Under the pieces are notes generated by a model that was not told the DNA's origin, searched no databases, and was given only the letters and a program-made list of their open reading frames with translations. Shown piece by piece: positions 46,233 through 56,129 of a stretch of 64,000 nt of DNA. The DNA comes from Jannaschia sp. S6380 (lineage in GTDB: Bacteria > Pseudomonadota > Alphaproteobacteria > Rhodobacterales > Rhodobacteraceae): assembly GCF_023015695.1 (NCBI RefSeq), contig NZ_JALKAS010000002.1, positions 516,501 to 580,500 of the forward strand, in the 5' to 3' direction. Each line of letters starts with the position of its first letter. The stretch's first letter is position 1. The position numbers and the translations under genes were made by a program.

Positions 46233-47687
46233 TTGGCGCGCAGCACGAGAAAACCGCATGCGAAACCCGCATCCGGGCCCGAAAAGGCCCCGGAGGAGAC
46301 GGTTACGCCCGAGGCCGTGGACGGGGAGGTCGGGGCGACCCCCGATGACGCGACGTCCGCGGGTGCGGACACCTTGCGCGCCGATGCCGCGGACATGCGA
46401 ACGGACGATGCGCCGGCGGACCCGGACGAGGCGGGCGCGGCCACGGCCGACGACGCGGGCAAGAGCGGCGCGGCCGAAGACGGGGCCGCCGGAGTCGAGG
46501 ACGCCGTGGTCGTGTCCGAGGACCCGCCGGTGGAAGACCTTGATGGAACGCAGGACGACACCATCGGACCCGGCGCGCGTGGGGAAGACACATCCGCCGA
46601 TCATATGGAGATCGATTTCGATCGGCCGGGCGAGGGATCGTCGGGCGACGGTCGCAGGGGCGACACGCAAATGGTCGCACCGCCGCCCACGATCGTGGAG
46701 CGGCGTGGTCCGGGCTTCGTGCCCCTGGTTCTGGGCGGCCTGCTGGCCGGGGCGATCGGCTACGCGATCCCGACATTCCTGAATCCCGACGATGATGTGC
46801 CCGCCGTGGATATCGCGCGGGTCGAAGCGCTGGAGGCGGAGATCGCCCGGCTGAACGCCGAAGTTCCGCCCGATGTCGATCTCTCCGGGTTGGAGGGCGG
46901 GCAGGCCGACCTCGGCACGCGCCTGTCGGACCTGTCGGATCGGATCGACGCGCTGGAGGCCCGCCCCGCCCCGGCGGAAGTCGCCGAGACCGCTGCCGAG
47001 AATGTCGACCTCAGCGGCTTGCGGGCCGATATCGAGGCGGTGTCGCAGGAGATCGCCGCCCTGCGCGAGGAGTTCGACGGCTCGCGCGAGGAAACCGGCG
47101 ATCGCGTCGATGGTCTCTCGACCGATCTGGAGGGGTTGCGTGCGGATCTGGGGGGGCGTCTGGACACCGTGGAGACACGGCTGGACGAGGTTTCGACCCT
47201 GGCCGAGACTGCCGAGGCCGATGCCGAGGCGCTGGCCCGGGAGGCGGCGCGCAACGAGGTCACGCTCGCCCTGCAATCGGGCGCGCCCTATGCCGAGCCG
47301 CTCTCGGTGCTGGAGGATGTGCCCGAGGCGCTCGCCGCGCCGGCCGAGACCGGCGTTCCGACCGTGACCGCGCTGGCCACCGACTTTACGCCGCTCGCCC
47401 GCGAGGCGCTGCGCGCCGGACGCGCCGCCGAGGGCGAGACGGGCATGGCCTCGCTCTTCCGCAACGCCGTCAACGCCCGGTCGCTGGAGCCGAGGGAAGG
47501 CGACGACACCGACGCCATCCTCAGCCGCGCCGAAGCCGCGCTGCGCGACGGGGATGTCGAGGGCGCGTTGGCCGAAGTGACCGCCCTGCCGGAGGCGGCG
47601 CAGGCGGTGCTGGCGGACTGGATCGCACGGGCCCGCACGCGGGTCGACGCGGTGGCCGCGGGCAACGATTTTCTGATGGACGGGTAA
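46233..47687 (+). CDS. Mitofilin (Mic60)-like membrane protein
   Basis: A 484-residue protein starting at TTG after GGAGGGGGACG. Residues 1-150 are disordered and acidic; one span follows at about 160-180 (FVPLVLGGLLAGAIGYAIPT); residues 185-340 form a coiled coil (IARVEALEAEIARLNAEV and onward); and the C-terminal 100 or so residues are the mitofilin signature region with RSLEPREGDDTDAILSRAEA. Alphaproteobacterial homologues shape inner-membrane invaginations. The placement next to hemY is conserved. Confidence 0.85.
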   Translation: MARSTRKPHAKPASGPEKAPEETVTPEAVDGEVGATPDDATSAGADTLRADAADMRTDDAPADPDEAGAATADDAGKSGAAEDGAAGVEDAVVVSEDPPVEDLDGTQDDTIGPGARGEDTSADHMEIDFDRPGEGSSGDGRRGDTQMVAPPPTIVERRGPGFVPLVLGGLLAGAIGYAIPTFLNPDDDVPAVDIARVEALEAEIARLNAEVPPDVDLSGLEGGQADLGTRLSDLSDRIDALEARPAPAEVAETAAENVDLSGLRADIEAVSQEIAALREEFDGSREETGDRVDGLSTDLEGLRADLGGRLDTVETRLDEVSTLAETAEADAEALAREAARNEVTLALQSGAPYAEPLSVLEDVPEALAAPAETGVPTVTALATDFTPLAREALRAGRAAEGETGMASLFRNAVNARSLEPREGDDTDAILSRAEAALRDGDVEGALAEVTALPEAAQAVLADWIARARTRVDAVAAGNDFLMDG

Positions 47688-47696
47688 GGATTCACG

Positions 47697-49310
47697 ATGC
47701 TCTGGTCGCTGTTCAAGATCCTTCTCTTCGTCGCCATCATCGTGGCGCTTGCCTTCGGCGTGCAATGGCTCCTGTCCGTTTCGGGGCAGGTGCTGGTGAC
47801 CTTCGCGGGGCAGGAATACGTACTGCCGCCGCTGGTCGTGGTGATCGCGGTCCTGGCGCTGATGCTGGTTCTGTGGGTCGTGTTCAAACTGGCGGGCCTG
47901 CTGGTCGCCACGCTGCGGTTCATCAACGGCGACGACACGGCGATCGGCCGGTATTTCGACCGCCACCGCGAACGCAAGGGCTACGAGGCATTGTCCGACA
48001 GCCTGATCGCGCTGGCCTCGGGCGAGGCGCGGGAGGCGGCGGCAAAGGCGCAGAAGGCCGAGAAGTATCTGCAGAAGCCGGAGGTGACGACGCTGGTCGT
48101 GGCCCAGGCGGCCGAGGCCGCCGGCGAGAAGGATCGTGCCCGCGCCGCATGGAAGGAGCTGGTCACCCACGATCGCACGCGGTTCGTCGGCGTCCGTGGC
48201 CTGATGCGCCAGAAGCTGGAGGAGGGCGATACCGAGACGGCCATGAAGCTGGCCGAGAAGGCGTTCGCCCTGAAGCCCCGCCATGTCGAGACGCAGGACA
48301 CGCTGCTTCGCCTGCAAGCCCGCGACGAGAACTGGGACGGTGCCCGCAAGGTCCTGACGGCAAAGCTGAAGGCAGGCGCGCTGCCGAAGGACGTCTACAA
48401 GCGCCGCGAGGCGGTGCTGAGCCTGGCCGATGCGCGTGACCAACTGGCCCGTGGTGACGCGGCGAAGGCACGCGCCGAGGCGCTGGAGGCGAACCGCCTG
48501 TCGCCGGAACTGGTGCCCGCCGCCGTGCTCGCCGCGCGGATGCATATCGAAAGCGGCGAGTTGCGCAGGGCGGCGAAGGTCCTGAAGGCCGCGCGTGCGA
48601 AGACACCGCATCCCGATCTGGCCGCCGCCTTCGCCGATATCGAACCGGGCGAGACGCCCGAGGCCCGCATCAAGCGGTTCCAACCCTTCCTCAAGGTCGC
48701 GCCGGATGCGCCGGAGACGAAGATGCTGGAGGCGGAACTCCATCTCGCCGCCGAGGACTTCCCCGGTGCCCGTCGGGCGCTTGGCAACCTGTACGAAAGC
48801 CATCCGACCACGCGGTCGCTGACGCTCATGGCGGCGATCGAGCGCGGCGAGGGCGGCTCCGAGGCCGTCGTCCGCGGCTGGCTCGCCAAGGCACTTTCGG
48901 CGCCGCGGGGGCCGCAATGGGTCTGCGAGAACTGCGGCACCGTGCATGGCGACTGGATCCCGGTCTGTACGCAATGCGAGGCGTTCGACAGCCTGTCCTG
49001 GAAGGAGGTTCCGAGCGGGGCGACGAGCACTGCCGCGCTCTCCTCCGACATGCTGCCCTTGCTGACGGGGCCGGCCGCTGGTGCGGCCCTGGCCCCCGAG
49101 GCCGAGCCCGCACCCGCGCCGGAGTCGGACGGCCCGCCCGAGCCGGATCCCGCGCCCGAGGCCGAACCCGCCATGTCCCCGCGTCCCATCGACCCCGACG
49201 ACGTGGGCACCACGCGCGACGTGGAACACACGGTCATACTACCCGCCGGTGAAAGCCCGCCGGCCCCACAGGACGAGGTTCCGACGACCGGCGGGACGTC
49301 GCGGATGTAG
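47697..49310 (+). CDS. hemY: HemY-like TPR membrane protein with C-terminal zinc ribbon
   Basis: A 537-residue protein of the HemY N-terminal-domain family (not protoporphyrinogen oxidase). Two N-terminal spans (about 4-30 and 44-72) lead to TPR-like helices with the cytoplasmic motif FDRHRERKGYEALSDSLIAL near residue 95. Near residue 407 lies a zinc ribbon WVCENCGTVHGDW with CTQCEAFDSLSW. The last 90 residues are a Pro/Glu/Ala-rich tail. It probably scaffolds late heme-synthesis or membrane steps. Confidence 0.85.
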   Translation: MLWSLFKILLFVAIIVALAFGVQWLLSVSGQVLVTFAGQEYVLPPLVVVIAVLALMLVLWVVFKLAGLLVATLRFINGDDTAIGRYFDRHRERKGYEALSDSLIALASGEAREAAAKAQKAEKYLQKPEVTTLVVAQAAEAAGEKDRARAAWKELVTHDRTRFVGVRGLMRQKLEEGDTETAMKLAEKAFALKPRHVETQDTLLRLQARDENWDGARKVLTAKLKAGALPKDVYKRREAVLSLADARDQLARGDAAKARAEALEANRLSPELVPAAVLAARMHIESGELRRAAKVLKAARAKTPHPDLAAAFADIEPGETPEARIKRFQPFLKVAPDAPETKMLEAELHLAAEDFPGARRALGNLYESHPTTRSLTLMAAIERGEGGSEAVVRGWLAKALSAPRGPQWVCENCGTVHGDWIPVCTQCEAFDSLSWKEVPSGATSTAALSSDMLPLLTGPAAGAALAPEAEPAPAPESDGPPEPDPAPEAEPAMSPRPIDPDDVGTTRDVEHTVILPAGESPPAPQDEVPTTGGTSRM

Positions 49311-49364
49311 GTGCATTTCGGGGCTGGAAACGGCTCCGGACCCCTGCTAGGACCGCGCCACGGT

Positions 49365-49440
49365 GCCGCTGTAGCTCAGCTGGTAGAGCACGTCATTCGT
49401 AATGATGGGGTCGGGGGTTCGAGTCCCTTCAGCGGCACCA
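49365..49440 (+). tRNA. tRNA-Thr (anticodon CGT)
   Basis: Acceptor GCCGCTG pairs with CAGCGGC, D arm GCTCAGCTGGTAGAGC, anticodon arm CGTCA-TTCGTAA-TGATG (anticodon CGT), T arm with GGTTCGAGTC, encoded ACCA end. Confidence 0.97.
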
Positions 49441-49932
49441 GTATTCCACGCAACACACTGAAGTAAGATGCGGGATGACGCTCCAAGGCGTCTTCCTCAT
49501 TGTCCTTTACCGGCTGGCTCCGGCTCCTCACCATACGGCCGGCCGCCGTCCGTTTTCCGATTTCAGCGATTTCCCGGACCGCTCAGTTGCCTTGCGGATT
49601 CTGCCCCTTGCGGCAAGCGTGCCGACAGTTGGTCCTGCCATATCCCTGCCGTCGCGCAGGACTGGAACCCTTCGCGTGGGCGGTGTCTGGGGTTGCCGGT
49701 TGGCCAGGCCCCCGTCCCGGCGTTCGGCACGGGCGATCTCACCTGGCATCGCCGGCGGAACCGACGAACAGCGCCCGGAGCAGGTCATGCGCCACGGGAA
49801 ACCCGCGCCATCGTGATCCGTCCTCTTGTGCGACGGGACGGGCCATGACTACGGTGACGGGGCGGGTCATGGCCGCGCATGCGGGACATGCGTGGCCGGG
49901 GCTGCACCGAGGATGCCGGGGGGCGATACTGG
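49441..49932 (+). other. 492-base region without a convincing gene
   Basis: Between tRNA-Thr and the ABC transporter. Frames of 113 and 126 codons are open, but none has a good ribosome site, a recognisable domain or low-complexity-free composition. It could hold the promoter of the transporter operon or decayed sequence. I saw no second copy of the tRNA 3' end that would mark an attachment site. Confidence 0.4.
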
Positions 49933-51054
49933 ATGGCGGAGACCGACGGACGCGTCTTTCTGAAATTCGACGACGTGAAGAAGAGCTACGACCAGAAAAG
50001 CCTGGTCGTGAAGGGCTTCGACATCGCGGTCGAGGAGGGCGAGTTCATCACCCTGCTGGGGCCGTCCGGGTCCGGCAAGACGACGGTCCTGATGATGTTG
50101 GCCGGGTTCGAGAGCGTCACGTCCGGGACGATCTCTATCCGGGGCCAGTCGATCAACAGGACCGCGCCCTACAAGCGCAACATCGGGATGGTGTTCCAGA
50201 ACTACGCGTTGTTTCCCCACATGACGGTGGCCGAGAATCTCGGCTATCCGCTGAGCGTGCGGGGCGTCGGTAAAGCGGAGCAGCGAAAGCGGATCGACGA
50301 GTATCTGGCGCTTGTCGAGTTGGAAGCATTCGGCAACCGCTATCCCGGCCAGTTATCGGGTGGGCAGCGCCAGCGGGTCGCGCTGGCACGGGCGATGATC
50401 TTCGAGCCGACGCTGATCCTGATGGACGAACCGCTGGGCGCGCTCGACAAGAAGCTGCGCGAGCAGATGCAGTACGAGATCACGCGACTGCACGAGAAGC
50501 TGGGCTTCACGGTCATCTACGTGACCCACGATCAAGCCGAGGCCTTGTCGATGTCGGATCGCATCGCGGTGTTCAATGACGGCGTGGTGCAACAATGCGC
50601 GCCGCCTGCCGACCTTTACGAGCGTCCGACAAATGCGTTCGTGGCCGAATTCATCGGTGAGAACAATTTCATCCACGGCGTCGTCGACCGGATCGAGGGG
50701 GGGCGTGCCATCACGTCCGTCCCGGGCGAAGGCAGGATCGTCGCCCAAGCCGCGGGGGGCTTGGCGCAGGGGGATCGCTGCATCGTGTCGATCCGGCCCG
50801 AGAAGCTGTTCGTCCAGTCCAGCGGCCACGCCCATGACAACGAGATCGCCGCCAGGTTCGAGGCGCGGATCTATGTCGGTGACTTCATCCGGTACTATTT
50901 CCGGCTGGCCGACGGGTCGGAAATCGTCGTCAAGGTGCTCAACGACCTTTCGGCCCCGGAATTCAGCGAGGGCGACACGGGGCGCCTGCAATGGCTCGCA
51001 TCGGACTGCATCGCGTTTCCCCATTCCGGGGAGATGCCGGATGTCACGGGGTAA
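49933..51054 (+). CDS. ABC transporter ATP-binding protein (spermidine/putrescine PotA type)
   Basis: A 373-residue ATPase. Walker A is LLGPSGSGKTTVLMMLAGFE near residue 42, the signature is LSGGQRQRVALARAMIFEP, Walker B is LILMDEPLGALDKKLREQMQ and the switch is VIYVTHDQAEALSMSDR; a C-terminal TOBE domain follows. ATG 49933 (MAETDGRVFLKFDD) is chosen over the upstream frame. It energises the transporter encoded by the next three genes, which import a polyamine-like or amino-acid-derived compound. Confidence 0.93.
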   Translation: MAETDGRVFLKFDDVKKSYDQKSLVVKGFDIAVEEGEFITLLGPSGSGKTTVLMMLAGFESVTSGTISIRGQSINRTAPYKRNIGMVFQNYALFPHMTVAENLGYPLSVRGVGKAEQRKRIDEYLALVELEAFGNRYPGQLSGGQRQRVALARAMIFEPTLILMDEPLGALDKKLREQMQYEITRLHEKLGFTVIYVTHDQAEALSMSDRIAVFNDGVVQQCAPPADLYERPTNAFVAEFIGENNFIHGVVDRIEGGRAITSVPGEGRIVAQAAGGLAQGDRCIVSIRPEKLFVQSSGHAHDNEIAARFEARIYVGDFIRYYFRLADGSEIVVKVLNDLSAPEFSEGDTGRLQWLASDCIAFPHSGEMPDVTG

Positions 51055-51099
51055 TCGGGGCCCCGTCGCTTCCCCGAACATGAAGCAAGGAGGATCGCA

Positions 51100-52149
51100 A
51101 TGAAGTATCATCTAGTGGCAGCGGCCGGCGCGATGGCGCTCGGCGCGCAGGGCGCGGCGGCGCAGGATCTGACCGTCACGTCCTTCGGCGGCGCCTATGG
51201 CGCGGCCCAGCAGGAGCATATGATCGACCCCTATATGGCCGAGTCCGGCGTCAACATCCTGTTCGAGGACTATGGCGGCGGCGTGGCCGAGATGAAGGCC
51301 CAGAGCGAGTCGGGCAACATCCAGTGGGACGTGGTCGATATCGAGGTCATCGACCTGGAGCGGGCCTGTTCGGAAGGATATGTCGCGGTCATCGACCACT
51401 CGATCCTGCCGCCCGGCGATGACGGGACCCCGGCCGAGGAGGATTTCATCCCCGAGGCGCTGCACGAATGCGGCGTGGGCAACATCGTCTGGTCGATCAT
51501 CTTCGCCCATGCCGACGACGCCTATCCCGATGGCGGGCCCCAGACGATCGCCGACTTCTTCGACACCGAGGCGTTCCCCGGCAAGCGCGGGCTGCGCAAG
51601 CGGCCGCAGGTCAACATGGAATGGGCGCTGATGGCCGATGGCGTCGCGCCCGAGGAGGTCTATGAGCTTCTGGCCACGGAGGAAGGGCAGCAGCGTGCCT
51701 TCGACAAGCTCGACACGATCAAGGACGACATCGTCTGGTACGACAGCTGGTCGCAGGCGCCCGTCCTTCTGAACGACGGCGGTGCGCAGATGGTGCAGTC
51801 GGCCAACGGTCGCATCTTCGCCGCGATCCAGGACGAGGACGCGCCCTTCACGATGGTCTGGGACAGCCATGTCTACGATCTGGACGTCTGGGCCATTATG
51901 GACGGGACCGAGAAGGAAGAGGAGGCGCTGGATTTCATCAAGTTCGCCACGCGGACGGTTCCGCTGTCGGGCATGCAGGATGTCGCCTACGGCCCGACGC
52001 GCAAGTCGGCGCAGGACCTGCTGCCGGAGGAGGTAAAGCAGGACCTGCCGACCGCGCATCTCGACGAGGGGCTGAAGGCCGACGGTGTCTTCTGGGCCGA
52101 TTTCGGCGAGTCGCTGGGCGAGAAGTTCAACGAGTGGCTGCTGCAATAG
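51100..52149 (+). CDS. ABC transporter periplasmic substrate-binding protein (PotD/PotF type)
   Basis: A 349-residue protein with a signal peptide ending GAQGAAAQ. The mature N-terminus DLTVTSFGGAYGAAQQEHMI is typical of the polyamine-type binding-protein family, and ANGRIFAAIQDED and PLSGMQDVAYGPTRKSAQDL follow. Ligand: unknown; the acidic binding cleft of classical PotD cannot be checked by eye. A strong hairpin follows, which may raise its mRNA above that of the permeases. Confidence 0.9.
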   Translation: MKYHLVAAAGAMALGAQGAAAQDLTVTSFGGAYGAAQQEHMIDPYMAESGVNILFEDYGGGVAEMKAQSESGNIQWDVVDIEVIDLERACSEGYVAVIDHSILPPGDDGTPAEEDFIPEALHECGVGNIVWSIIFAHADDAYPDGGPQTIADFFDTEAFPGKRGLRKRPQVNMEWALMADGVAPEEVYELLATEEGQQRAFDKLDTIKDDIVWYDSWSQAPVLLNDGGAQMVQSANGRIFAAIQDEDAPFTMVWDSHVYDLDVWAIMDGTEKEEEALDFIKFATRTVPLSGMQDVAYGPTRKSAQDLLPEEVKQDLPTAHLDEGLKADGVFWADFGESLGEKFNEWLLQ

Positions 52150-52165
52150 GCCGCTGACACGACGG

Positions 52166-52189
52166 CCCCGCGCGCCTCGGCGCGCGGGG
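52166..52189 (+). promoter_or_regulatory. 10-base-pair GC hairpin after the binding-protein gene
   Basis: CCCCGCGCGC-CTCG-GCGCGCGGGG is a perfect stem-loop in the 62-base gap between binding protein and permease. There is no T run, so it fits an mRNA-stabilising or partial-termination element. Confidence 0.6.
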
Positions 52190-52211
52190 CGCAGCTTTCG
52201 GGAGATCCCGC

Positions 52212-53477
52212 ATGGGGGACATCACGGCATCACCGCTGACCCGGACCGAGGACGCCCTCGGCGCCGAGGACGCGCGGAATGCCGCGCGCGAGCTGCGGGC
52301 ACAGCGGCTGCGCGCCTTTCTGTTCGTCCTGCCGCTTCTGATCTTCATCGCCTTCGCCTTCGTCGCGCCCATCGCGTCGATGCTGTTCCGCAGCGCCTAC
52401 AACCCGACCGTGGCCGAGTTGGTCCCCGCTTCGCTGGAAGCGATCGAGGACTGGGATGGCGAGGGCCGGCCCCCCGACGCCGTCCTGACGCAGTTCGCCC
52501 AGGATCTGAAGCGTCTCGCCAACGATCGCACCTCCGGGCAGCTGGCCGAGGAGATCAACCGCTTCCTGCCGGGCACGTCGAGTGTGGTGAAATCGACCGC
52601 CCGCCAGCTGCGCCGCGCGGACGACGCCGCGCTGGCCGCCGACGGCCCCGCGCTGCTGCTGGAGGCCAACGACGCCTGGGGCGAGCCCGGTATCTGGCGC
52701 GCGCTTCGCAAGGCCGGCCAGGTCTATAGCGCGAGCTACTACCTGACGGCCCTGGACCTGGAGACCACGCGGGACGGATCGATCCAGCCGCGTGATACGC
52801 GGATCTATCTGCAACTCTATGGCAAGACGCTGTGGATGGCCTTCATCATCACGGTTCTGACGTTGGTCCTCGGCTATCCGTTGGCCTTCCACATGGCCCA
52901 CAGTTCGACGGCGCATGCCAACTTCCTGATGGTTTTCGTCCTTCTGCCGTTCTGGACCTCGCTCCTGGTCCGCACCACCTCCTGGATCGCGCTGTTGCAG
53001 ACCAACGGCGTGGTCAACTCGACGCTGATGGCCCTGGGTGTCACCAACAACCCGCTGGAGCTTCTCTACACGCAGTTCTCCACGATCATCGCGATGACGC
53101 ATATCCTGCTGCCGTTCATGGTGCTGCCGCTCTATTCGGTCATGCGGGGGATCGACCCCAGCTACATGCGTGCCGCCATGTCCATGGGCAGCCGCCCGAT
53201 CCCCGCCTTCCTGCGCATCTACCTGCCCATGAGCCTGCCCGGATTGTCGGCCGGCGCGCTGCTCGTCTTCATCATCTCGGTCGGCTACTACATCACGCCG
53301 GCCCTGGTCGGCGGCACGGACGGGCAGATGATTTCCAACATCATCGCCTTCCACATGCAACAGTCGAACAACTGGGAACTCGCGGCGGCGCTGGGCTCGC
53401 TCCTGCTGGTGCTGATCGTGGCCCTCTACTGGCTCTACGACCGCTTCGTCGGCGCCGGCAACATCAAACTGGGATAG
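52212..53477 (+). CDS. ABC transporter permease (PotB type) with large periplasmic loop
   Basis: A 421-residue permease. The first span (about 35-60) is followed by an unusually long loop of about 130 residues before the next spans. The permease EAA-type motif AAMSMGSRPIPAFLRIYLPM lies near residue 317. In most PotB proteins the loop is short; the extension may contact the binding protein. Starts after GGGAGATCCC. Confidence 0.9.
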   Translation: MGDITASPLTRTEDALGAEDARNAARELRAQRLRAFLFVLPLLIFIAFAFVAPIASMLFRSAYNPTVAELVPASLEAIEDWDGEGRPPDAVLTQFAQDLKRLANDRTSGQLAEEINRFLPGTSSVVKSTARQLRRADDAALAADGPALLLEANDAWGEPGIWRALRKAGQVYSASYYLTALDLETTRDGSIQPRDTRIYLQLYGKTLWMAFIITVLTLVLGYPLAFHMAHSSTAHANFLMVFVLLPFWTSLLVRTTSWIALLQTNGVVNSTLMALGVTNNPLELLYTQFSTIIAMTHILLPFMVLPLYSVMRGIDPSYMRAAMSMGSRPIPAFLRIYLPMSLPGLSAGALLVFIISVGYYITPALVGGTDGQMISNIIAFHMQQSNNWELAAALGSLLLVLIVALYWLYDRFVGAGNIKLG

Positions 53478-53481
53478 GGCG

Positions 53482-54330
53482 ATGCGGCGGTTCCCCGAGT
53501 ACTTCACGATCTGGCACATCGCAGGCCACTATGCGCTGCGGATCACGGCCTACCTGGTGCTGGCGTTCCTGATCCTGCCGATCCTGGTGATCGTGCCGCT
53601 CTCCTTCAACGCCGAGCCGTTCTTCACCTTCACCGAGGGGATGCTGTCGCTCGACCCCGACGCCTATTCGCTGCGCTGGTACGAGGAAATCCTGACGGAT
53701 CAGAAATGGACGCTGGCGATCCGGAACAGCTTCATCATCGGGGTCGCGGCGGCGATCCTGGCGACGGTACTGGGGACGGTCGCGGCGGTCGGGCTGGCCT
53801 CGCCCCGGATGCCGTTCAAGCGGCTGATCACGGCGCTGCTGCTGTCGCCGATGATCGTGCCGCTGATCATCATCGCGGCGGGCATGTTCTTCTTCTACAC
53901 GAGCTTCGGCCTTGTCGGGACCTTTCCGGGCCTCATCATCGCCCATGCCGCGCTCGGCGTGCCCTTCGTCATCATCACCGTGACGGCGACGCTGTCGGGC
54001 TTCGACCGATCGCTCTTCAGCGCGGGGCTGAGCCTGGGCGCATCGCCGGTGCGGGTGTTCTGGGATGTCGTGATCCCGTTGATCCGTCCGGGCGTGATTT
54101 CCGGCGGGCTCTTCGCCTTCGTGACCTCGTTCGACGAAGTCGTCCTCGTCCTGTTCCTCGCCGGGCCCGAGCAGCGCACGATCCCGCGTCAGATGTTCTC
54201 GGGCCTGCGCGAACAGATCAACCCCACGATCCTTGCCGTGGCAACGCTGCTGGTGGTGCTGTCGATGGCGCTGCTCGTGACGCTGGAGGTCCTGCGCCGC
54301 AGATCCGAAAGGCTGCGCGGCGCGGAATAG
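53482..54330 (+). CDS. ABC transporter permease (PotC type)
   Basis: A 282-residue permease with six spans. EAA motif: SLGASPVRVFWDVVIPLIRP near residue 184; C-terminal FDEVVLVLFLAGPEQRTIPR is typical of PotC-like permeases. Starts 4 bases after the first permease. The operon ends here, 49 bases before the convergent TPP-enzyme operon. Confidence 0.93.
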   Translation: MRRFPEYFTIWHIAGHYALRITAYLVLAFLILPILVIVPLSFNAEPFFTFTEGMLSLDPDAYSLRWYEEILTDQKWTLAIRNSFIIGVAAAILATVLGTVAAVGLASPRMPFKRLITALLLSPMIVPLIIIAAGMFFFYTSFGLVGTFPGLIIAHAALGVPFVIITVTATLSGFDRSLFSAGLSLGASPVRVFWDVVIPLIRPGVISGGLFAFVTSFDEVVLVLFLAGPEQRTIPRQMFSGLREQINPTILAVATLLVVLSMALLVTLEVLRRRSERLRGAE

Positions 54331-54336
54331 GCGGCA

Positions 54337-54352
54337 GGAAGGGGGGCCTTCC
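54337..54352. terminator. Weak hairpin between convergent operons
   Basis: GGAAGG-GGGG-CCTTCC stands between the permease and the TPP-enzyme gene. Six base pairs and no T run on either strand, so it is only a candidate terminator. Confidence 0.3.
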
Positions 54353-54379
54353 GGGCAAGTCAGCGCCGTCGCCGGTGAC

Positions 54380-56119
54380 CTATTCGAAGTAAGGCAGGCC
54401 CTTGGCCTTCGCGGCGCGGACCCAGGACGGCACGAAGGGCACGATCTCGTCCTGGGAGGGCACCATCACCTCGATGAAGCTGGCGCCGGGATGGGCAAGG
54501 GCGGTGGCCAGCTTTGCCGCGATCTGGCTTTCGTGGGTGATGCGGTCCGCGGCGAATCCGAACCCTTCGGCGATCTTTCGGTAGTCGACAGCGCCGAAAT
54601 CCGTGGACCAGGGCGCGTCGACCTCGTCGAGCAGGATCGCCTCGCCCCGGATCCAGCCATAGGTGTCGTTGCGGGTCAGGATCACGGTCACGTTCTTGCC
54701 GGATCGCTTGATCGTCTCCATGTCGCCCATGACGAAGGCGAAGGATCCGTCGCCGGTGAAGGACACGATCGGCCCGTCCGTGGCGTGCGACGCGCCGATC
54801 GCGGCGGGCACGGAATAGCCGAGCGCGCCCATCGAGTAGTTCGTGATGTAGCGACGCCCCGGCCGCCGGAACGTCAGCAGCGCCGACGGGTAGATCGCGC
54901 TCACCCCCGGCTCCGAGGTGACGATGGCATCGTCGGGCATCATGTCGTCCAACGCCTGCGTCAGCTTGACCGGCGAGATCGTGCCTTCGGGCATCGGAAT
55001 GTTGGCGCTGAAGACCTGGCGCAGGGCTGTGGCCTTCATCTCCGTCAGATCCAGGCGCGGGCGTGTCGTATCCGGATGCTCGGCCTCCAGAAGCGTCAGC
55101 ATGTAGTCAAGGCTGGCACGGGCGTCGCCGACGAGGCCGAGGTCGACGGGGAAGGTGTTGCCGATATGGGCCTCCGCGATGTCGAGGTGCAGGAAGGTCG
55201 TCCTGGCCGGATCGCCATACAGCGTCCAGTGGTTCGTCGCCGCACTGTCGGTGTTCGATCCGATGAAGAACACCGTATCGGCCCGGCCGACGAAGTCGTT
55301 GGAATGGGCCATCCCGCCGCGCCCCCCGATCACACGCAGCGCCAGGGGGTGATCCTCGGGGATGGTGCCCTTGCCCGGGGTCGTGGTGCCGACGGGGATC
55401 TGCAACCGTTCCGCCAGCGCGAGCACCGCCTCGGACGCCTGCGAGATCAGCGCGCCCTGACCGCAGATCATCACGGGTCGTTCGGCAGCCAGCAGCAGTT
55501 GGATTGCCTCACGCAACTTGCCGTGGTCCGCGACGGGGCGGTGGGCCGGGAAGGTGCCGTGATCGAGATCGGCATAGAGGTCCGGGAGGTCCGCCTCCTG
55601 GCCGAAGATGTCGATGGGCACGCGGATATGAACCGGGGCCGGGCGGCCCGAGGTGGCGACGCGGAACGCGCGGCGCAGTAGAAACGGGATCTCGTCGGTC
55701 CGGGTGACGATGAAGGACTCCTTGCAGATCGACGCATAGAGCGCGGTCTGGTCCACGCCTGTCAGTCCGTGGCGCTTGTCCTGATTGATGGGGATGTCCG
55801 AGCTGAAGAAGATGATCGGGACGGAACTCAGGAACGCCTCGGTGATGCCGGGCGTGCAATGAGTGACGCCGGGGCTGGGCGCTTCGAGCACGGCGGGTCG
55901 GCCGGTGATCTTGGCGTAGGATTCGGCGGCGAAGGCGGCGGTCCGCTCGTCGCGCGTCAGGACGAACTCGATCCCGGAATGGGCCCGCCATTCCTTGTAC
56001 CAACCGATCGTCGTCTCGCCCGGCAGCCCGAAGACATGGGTGACGCCGTGCAGCTCCAGCATGGTGAGAAGCGCCTGTGCGCCGTTCAGACGCGCGGGGC
56101 CCAGTCGCGTGAGGGGCAT
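54380..56119 (-). CDS. Thiamine pyrophosphate-dependent enzyme (acetolactate synthase-like), substrate unknown
   Basis: A 579-residue ThDP enzyme. The N-domain has the cofactor-activating Glu in TRDERTAAFAAESYAKITGR near residue 55, and the C-domain has the ThDP-Mg motif TGDGSFAFVMGDMETIKRSG with ILTRN near residues 467-496. It lacks the ALS FAD signature in any clear form, so an acetolactate synthase role is unlikely. Possible reactions are decarboxylation or C-C cleavage of a 2-keto acid. It is the last gene of the gntR operon, 10 bases after the enolase-type gene. Confidence 0.82.
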   Translation of the reverse strand: MPLTRLGPARLNGAQALLTMLELHGVTHVFGLPGETTIGWYKEWRAHSGIEFVLTRDERTAAFAAESYAKITGRPAVLEAPSPGVTHCTPGITEAFLSSVPIIFFSSDIPINQDKRHGLTGVDQTALYASICKESFIVTRTDEIPFLLRRAFRVATSGRPAPVHIRVPIDIFGQEADLPDLYADLDHGTFPAHRPVADHGKLREAIQLLLAAERPVMICGQGALISQASEAVLALAERLQIPVGTTTPGKGTIPEDHPLALRVIGGRGGMAHSNDFVGRADTVFFIGSNTDSAATNHWTLYGDPARTTFLHLDIAEAHIGNTFPVDLGLVGDARASLDYMLTLLEAEHPDTTRPRLDLTEMKATALRQVFSANIPMPEGTISPVKLTQALDDMMPDDAIVTSEPGVSAIYPSALLTFRRPGRRYITNYSMGALGYSVPAAIGASHATDGPIVSFTGDGSFAFVMGDMETIKRSGKNVTVILTRNDTYGWIRGEAILLDEVDAPWSTDFGAVDYRKIAEGFGFAADRITHESQIAAKLATALAHPGASFIEVMVPSQDEIVPFVPSWVRAAKAKGLPYFE

Positions 56120-56129
56120 CGGTATCTCC

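Noticed and set aside
46167..49229. 1020-codon minus-strand frame
   Set aside because: It lies antisense to the mitofilin and hemY genes, is full of Arg, Gly, His and Gln with no domain, and is a GC-rich shadow.
49475..49816. 113-codon frame after tRNA-Thr
   Set aside because: No ribosome site, no domain, and overlapping frames of similar length; not enough to call a gene.
49365..49932. tRNA-Thr as an integration site with island remnant
   Set aside because: No integrase, no second copy of the tRNA end and no composition shift that I can see.
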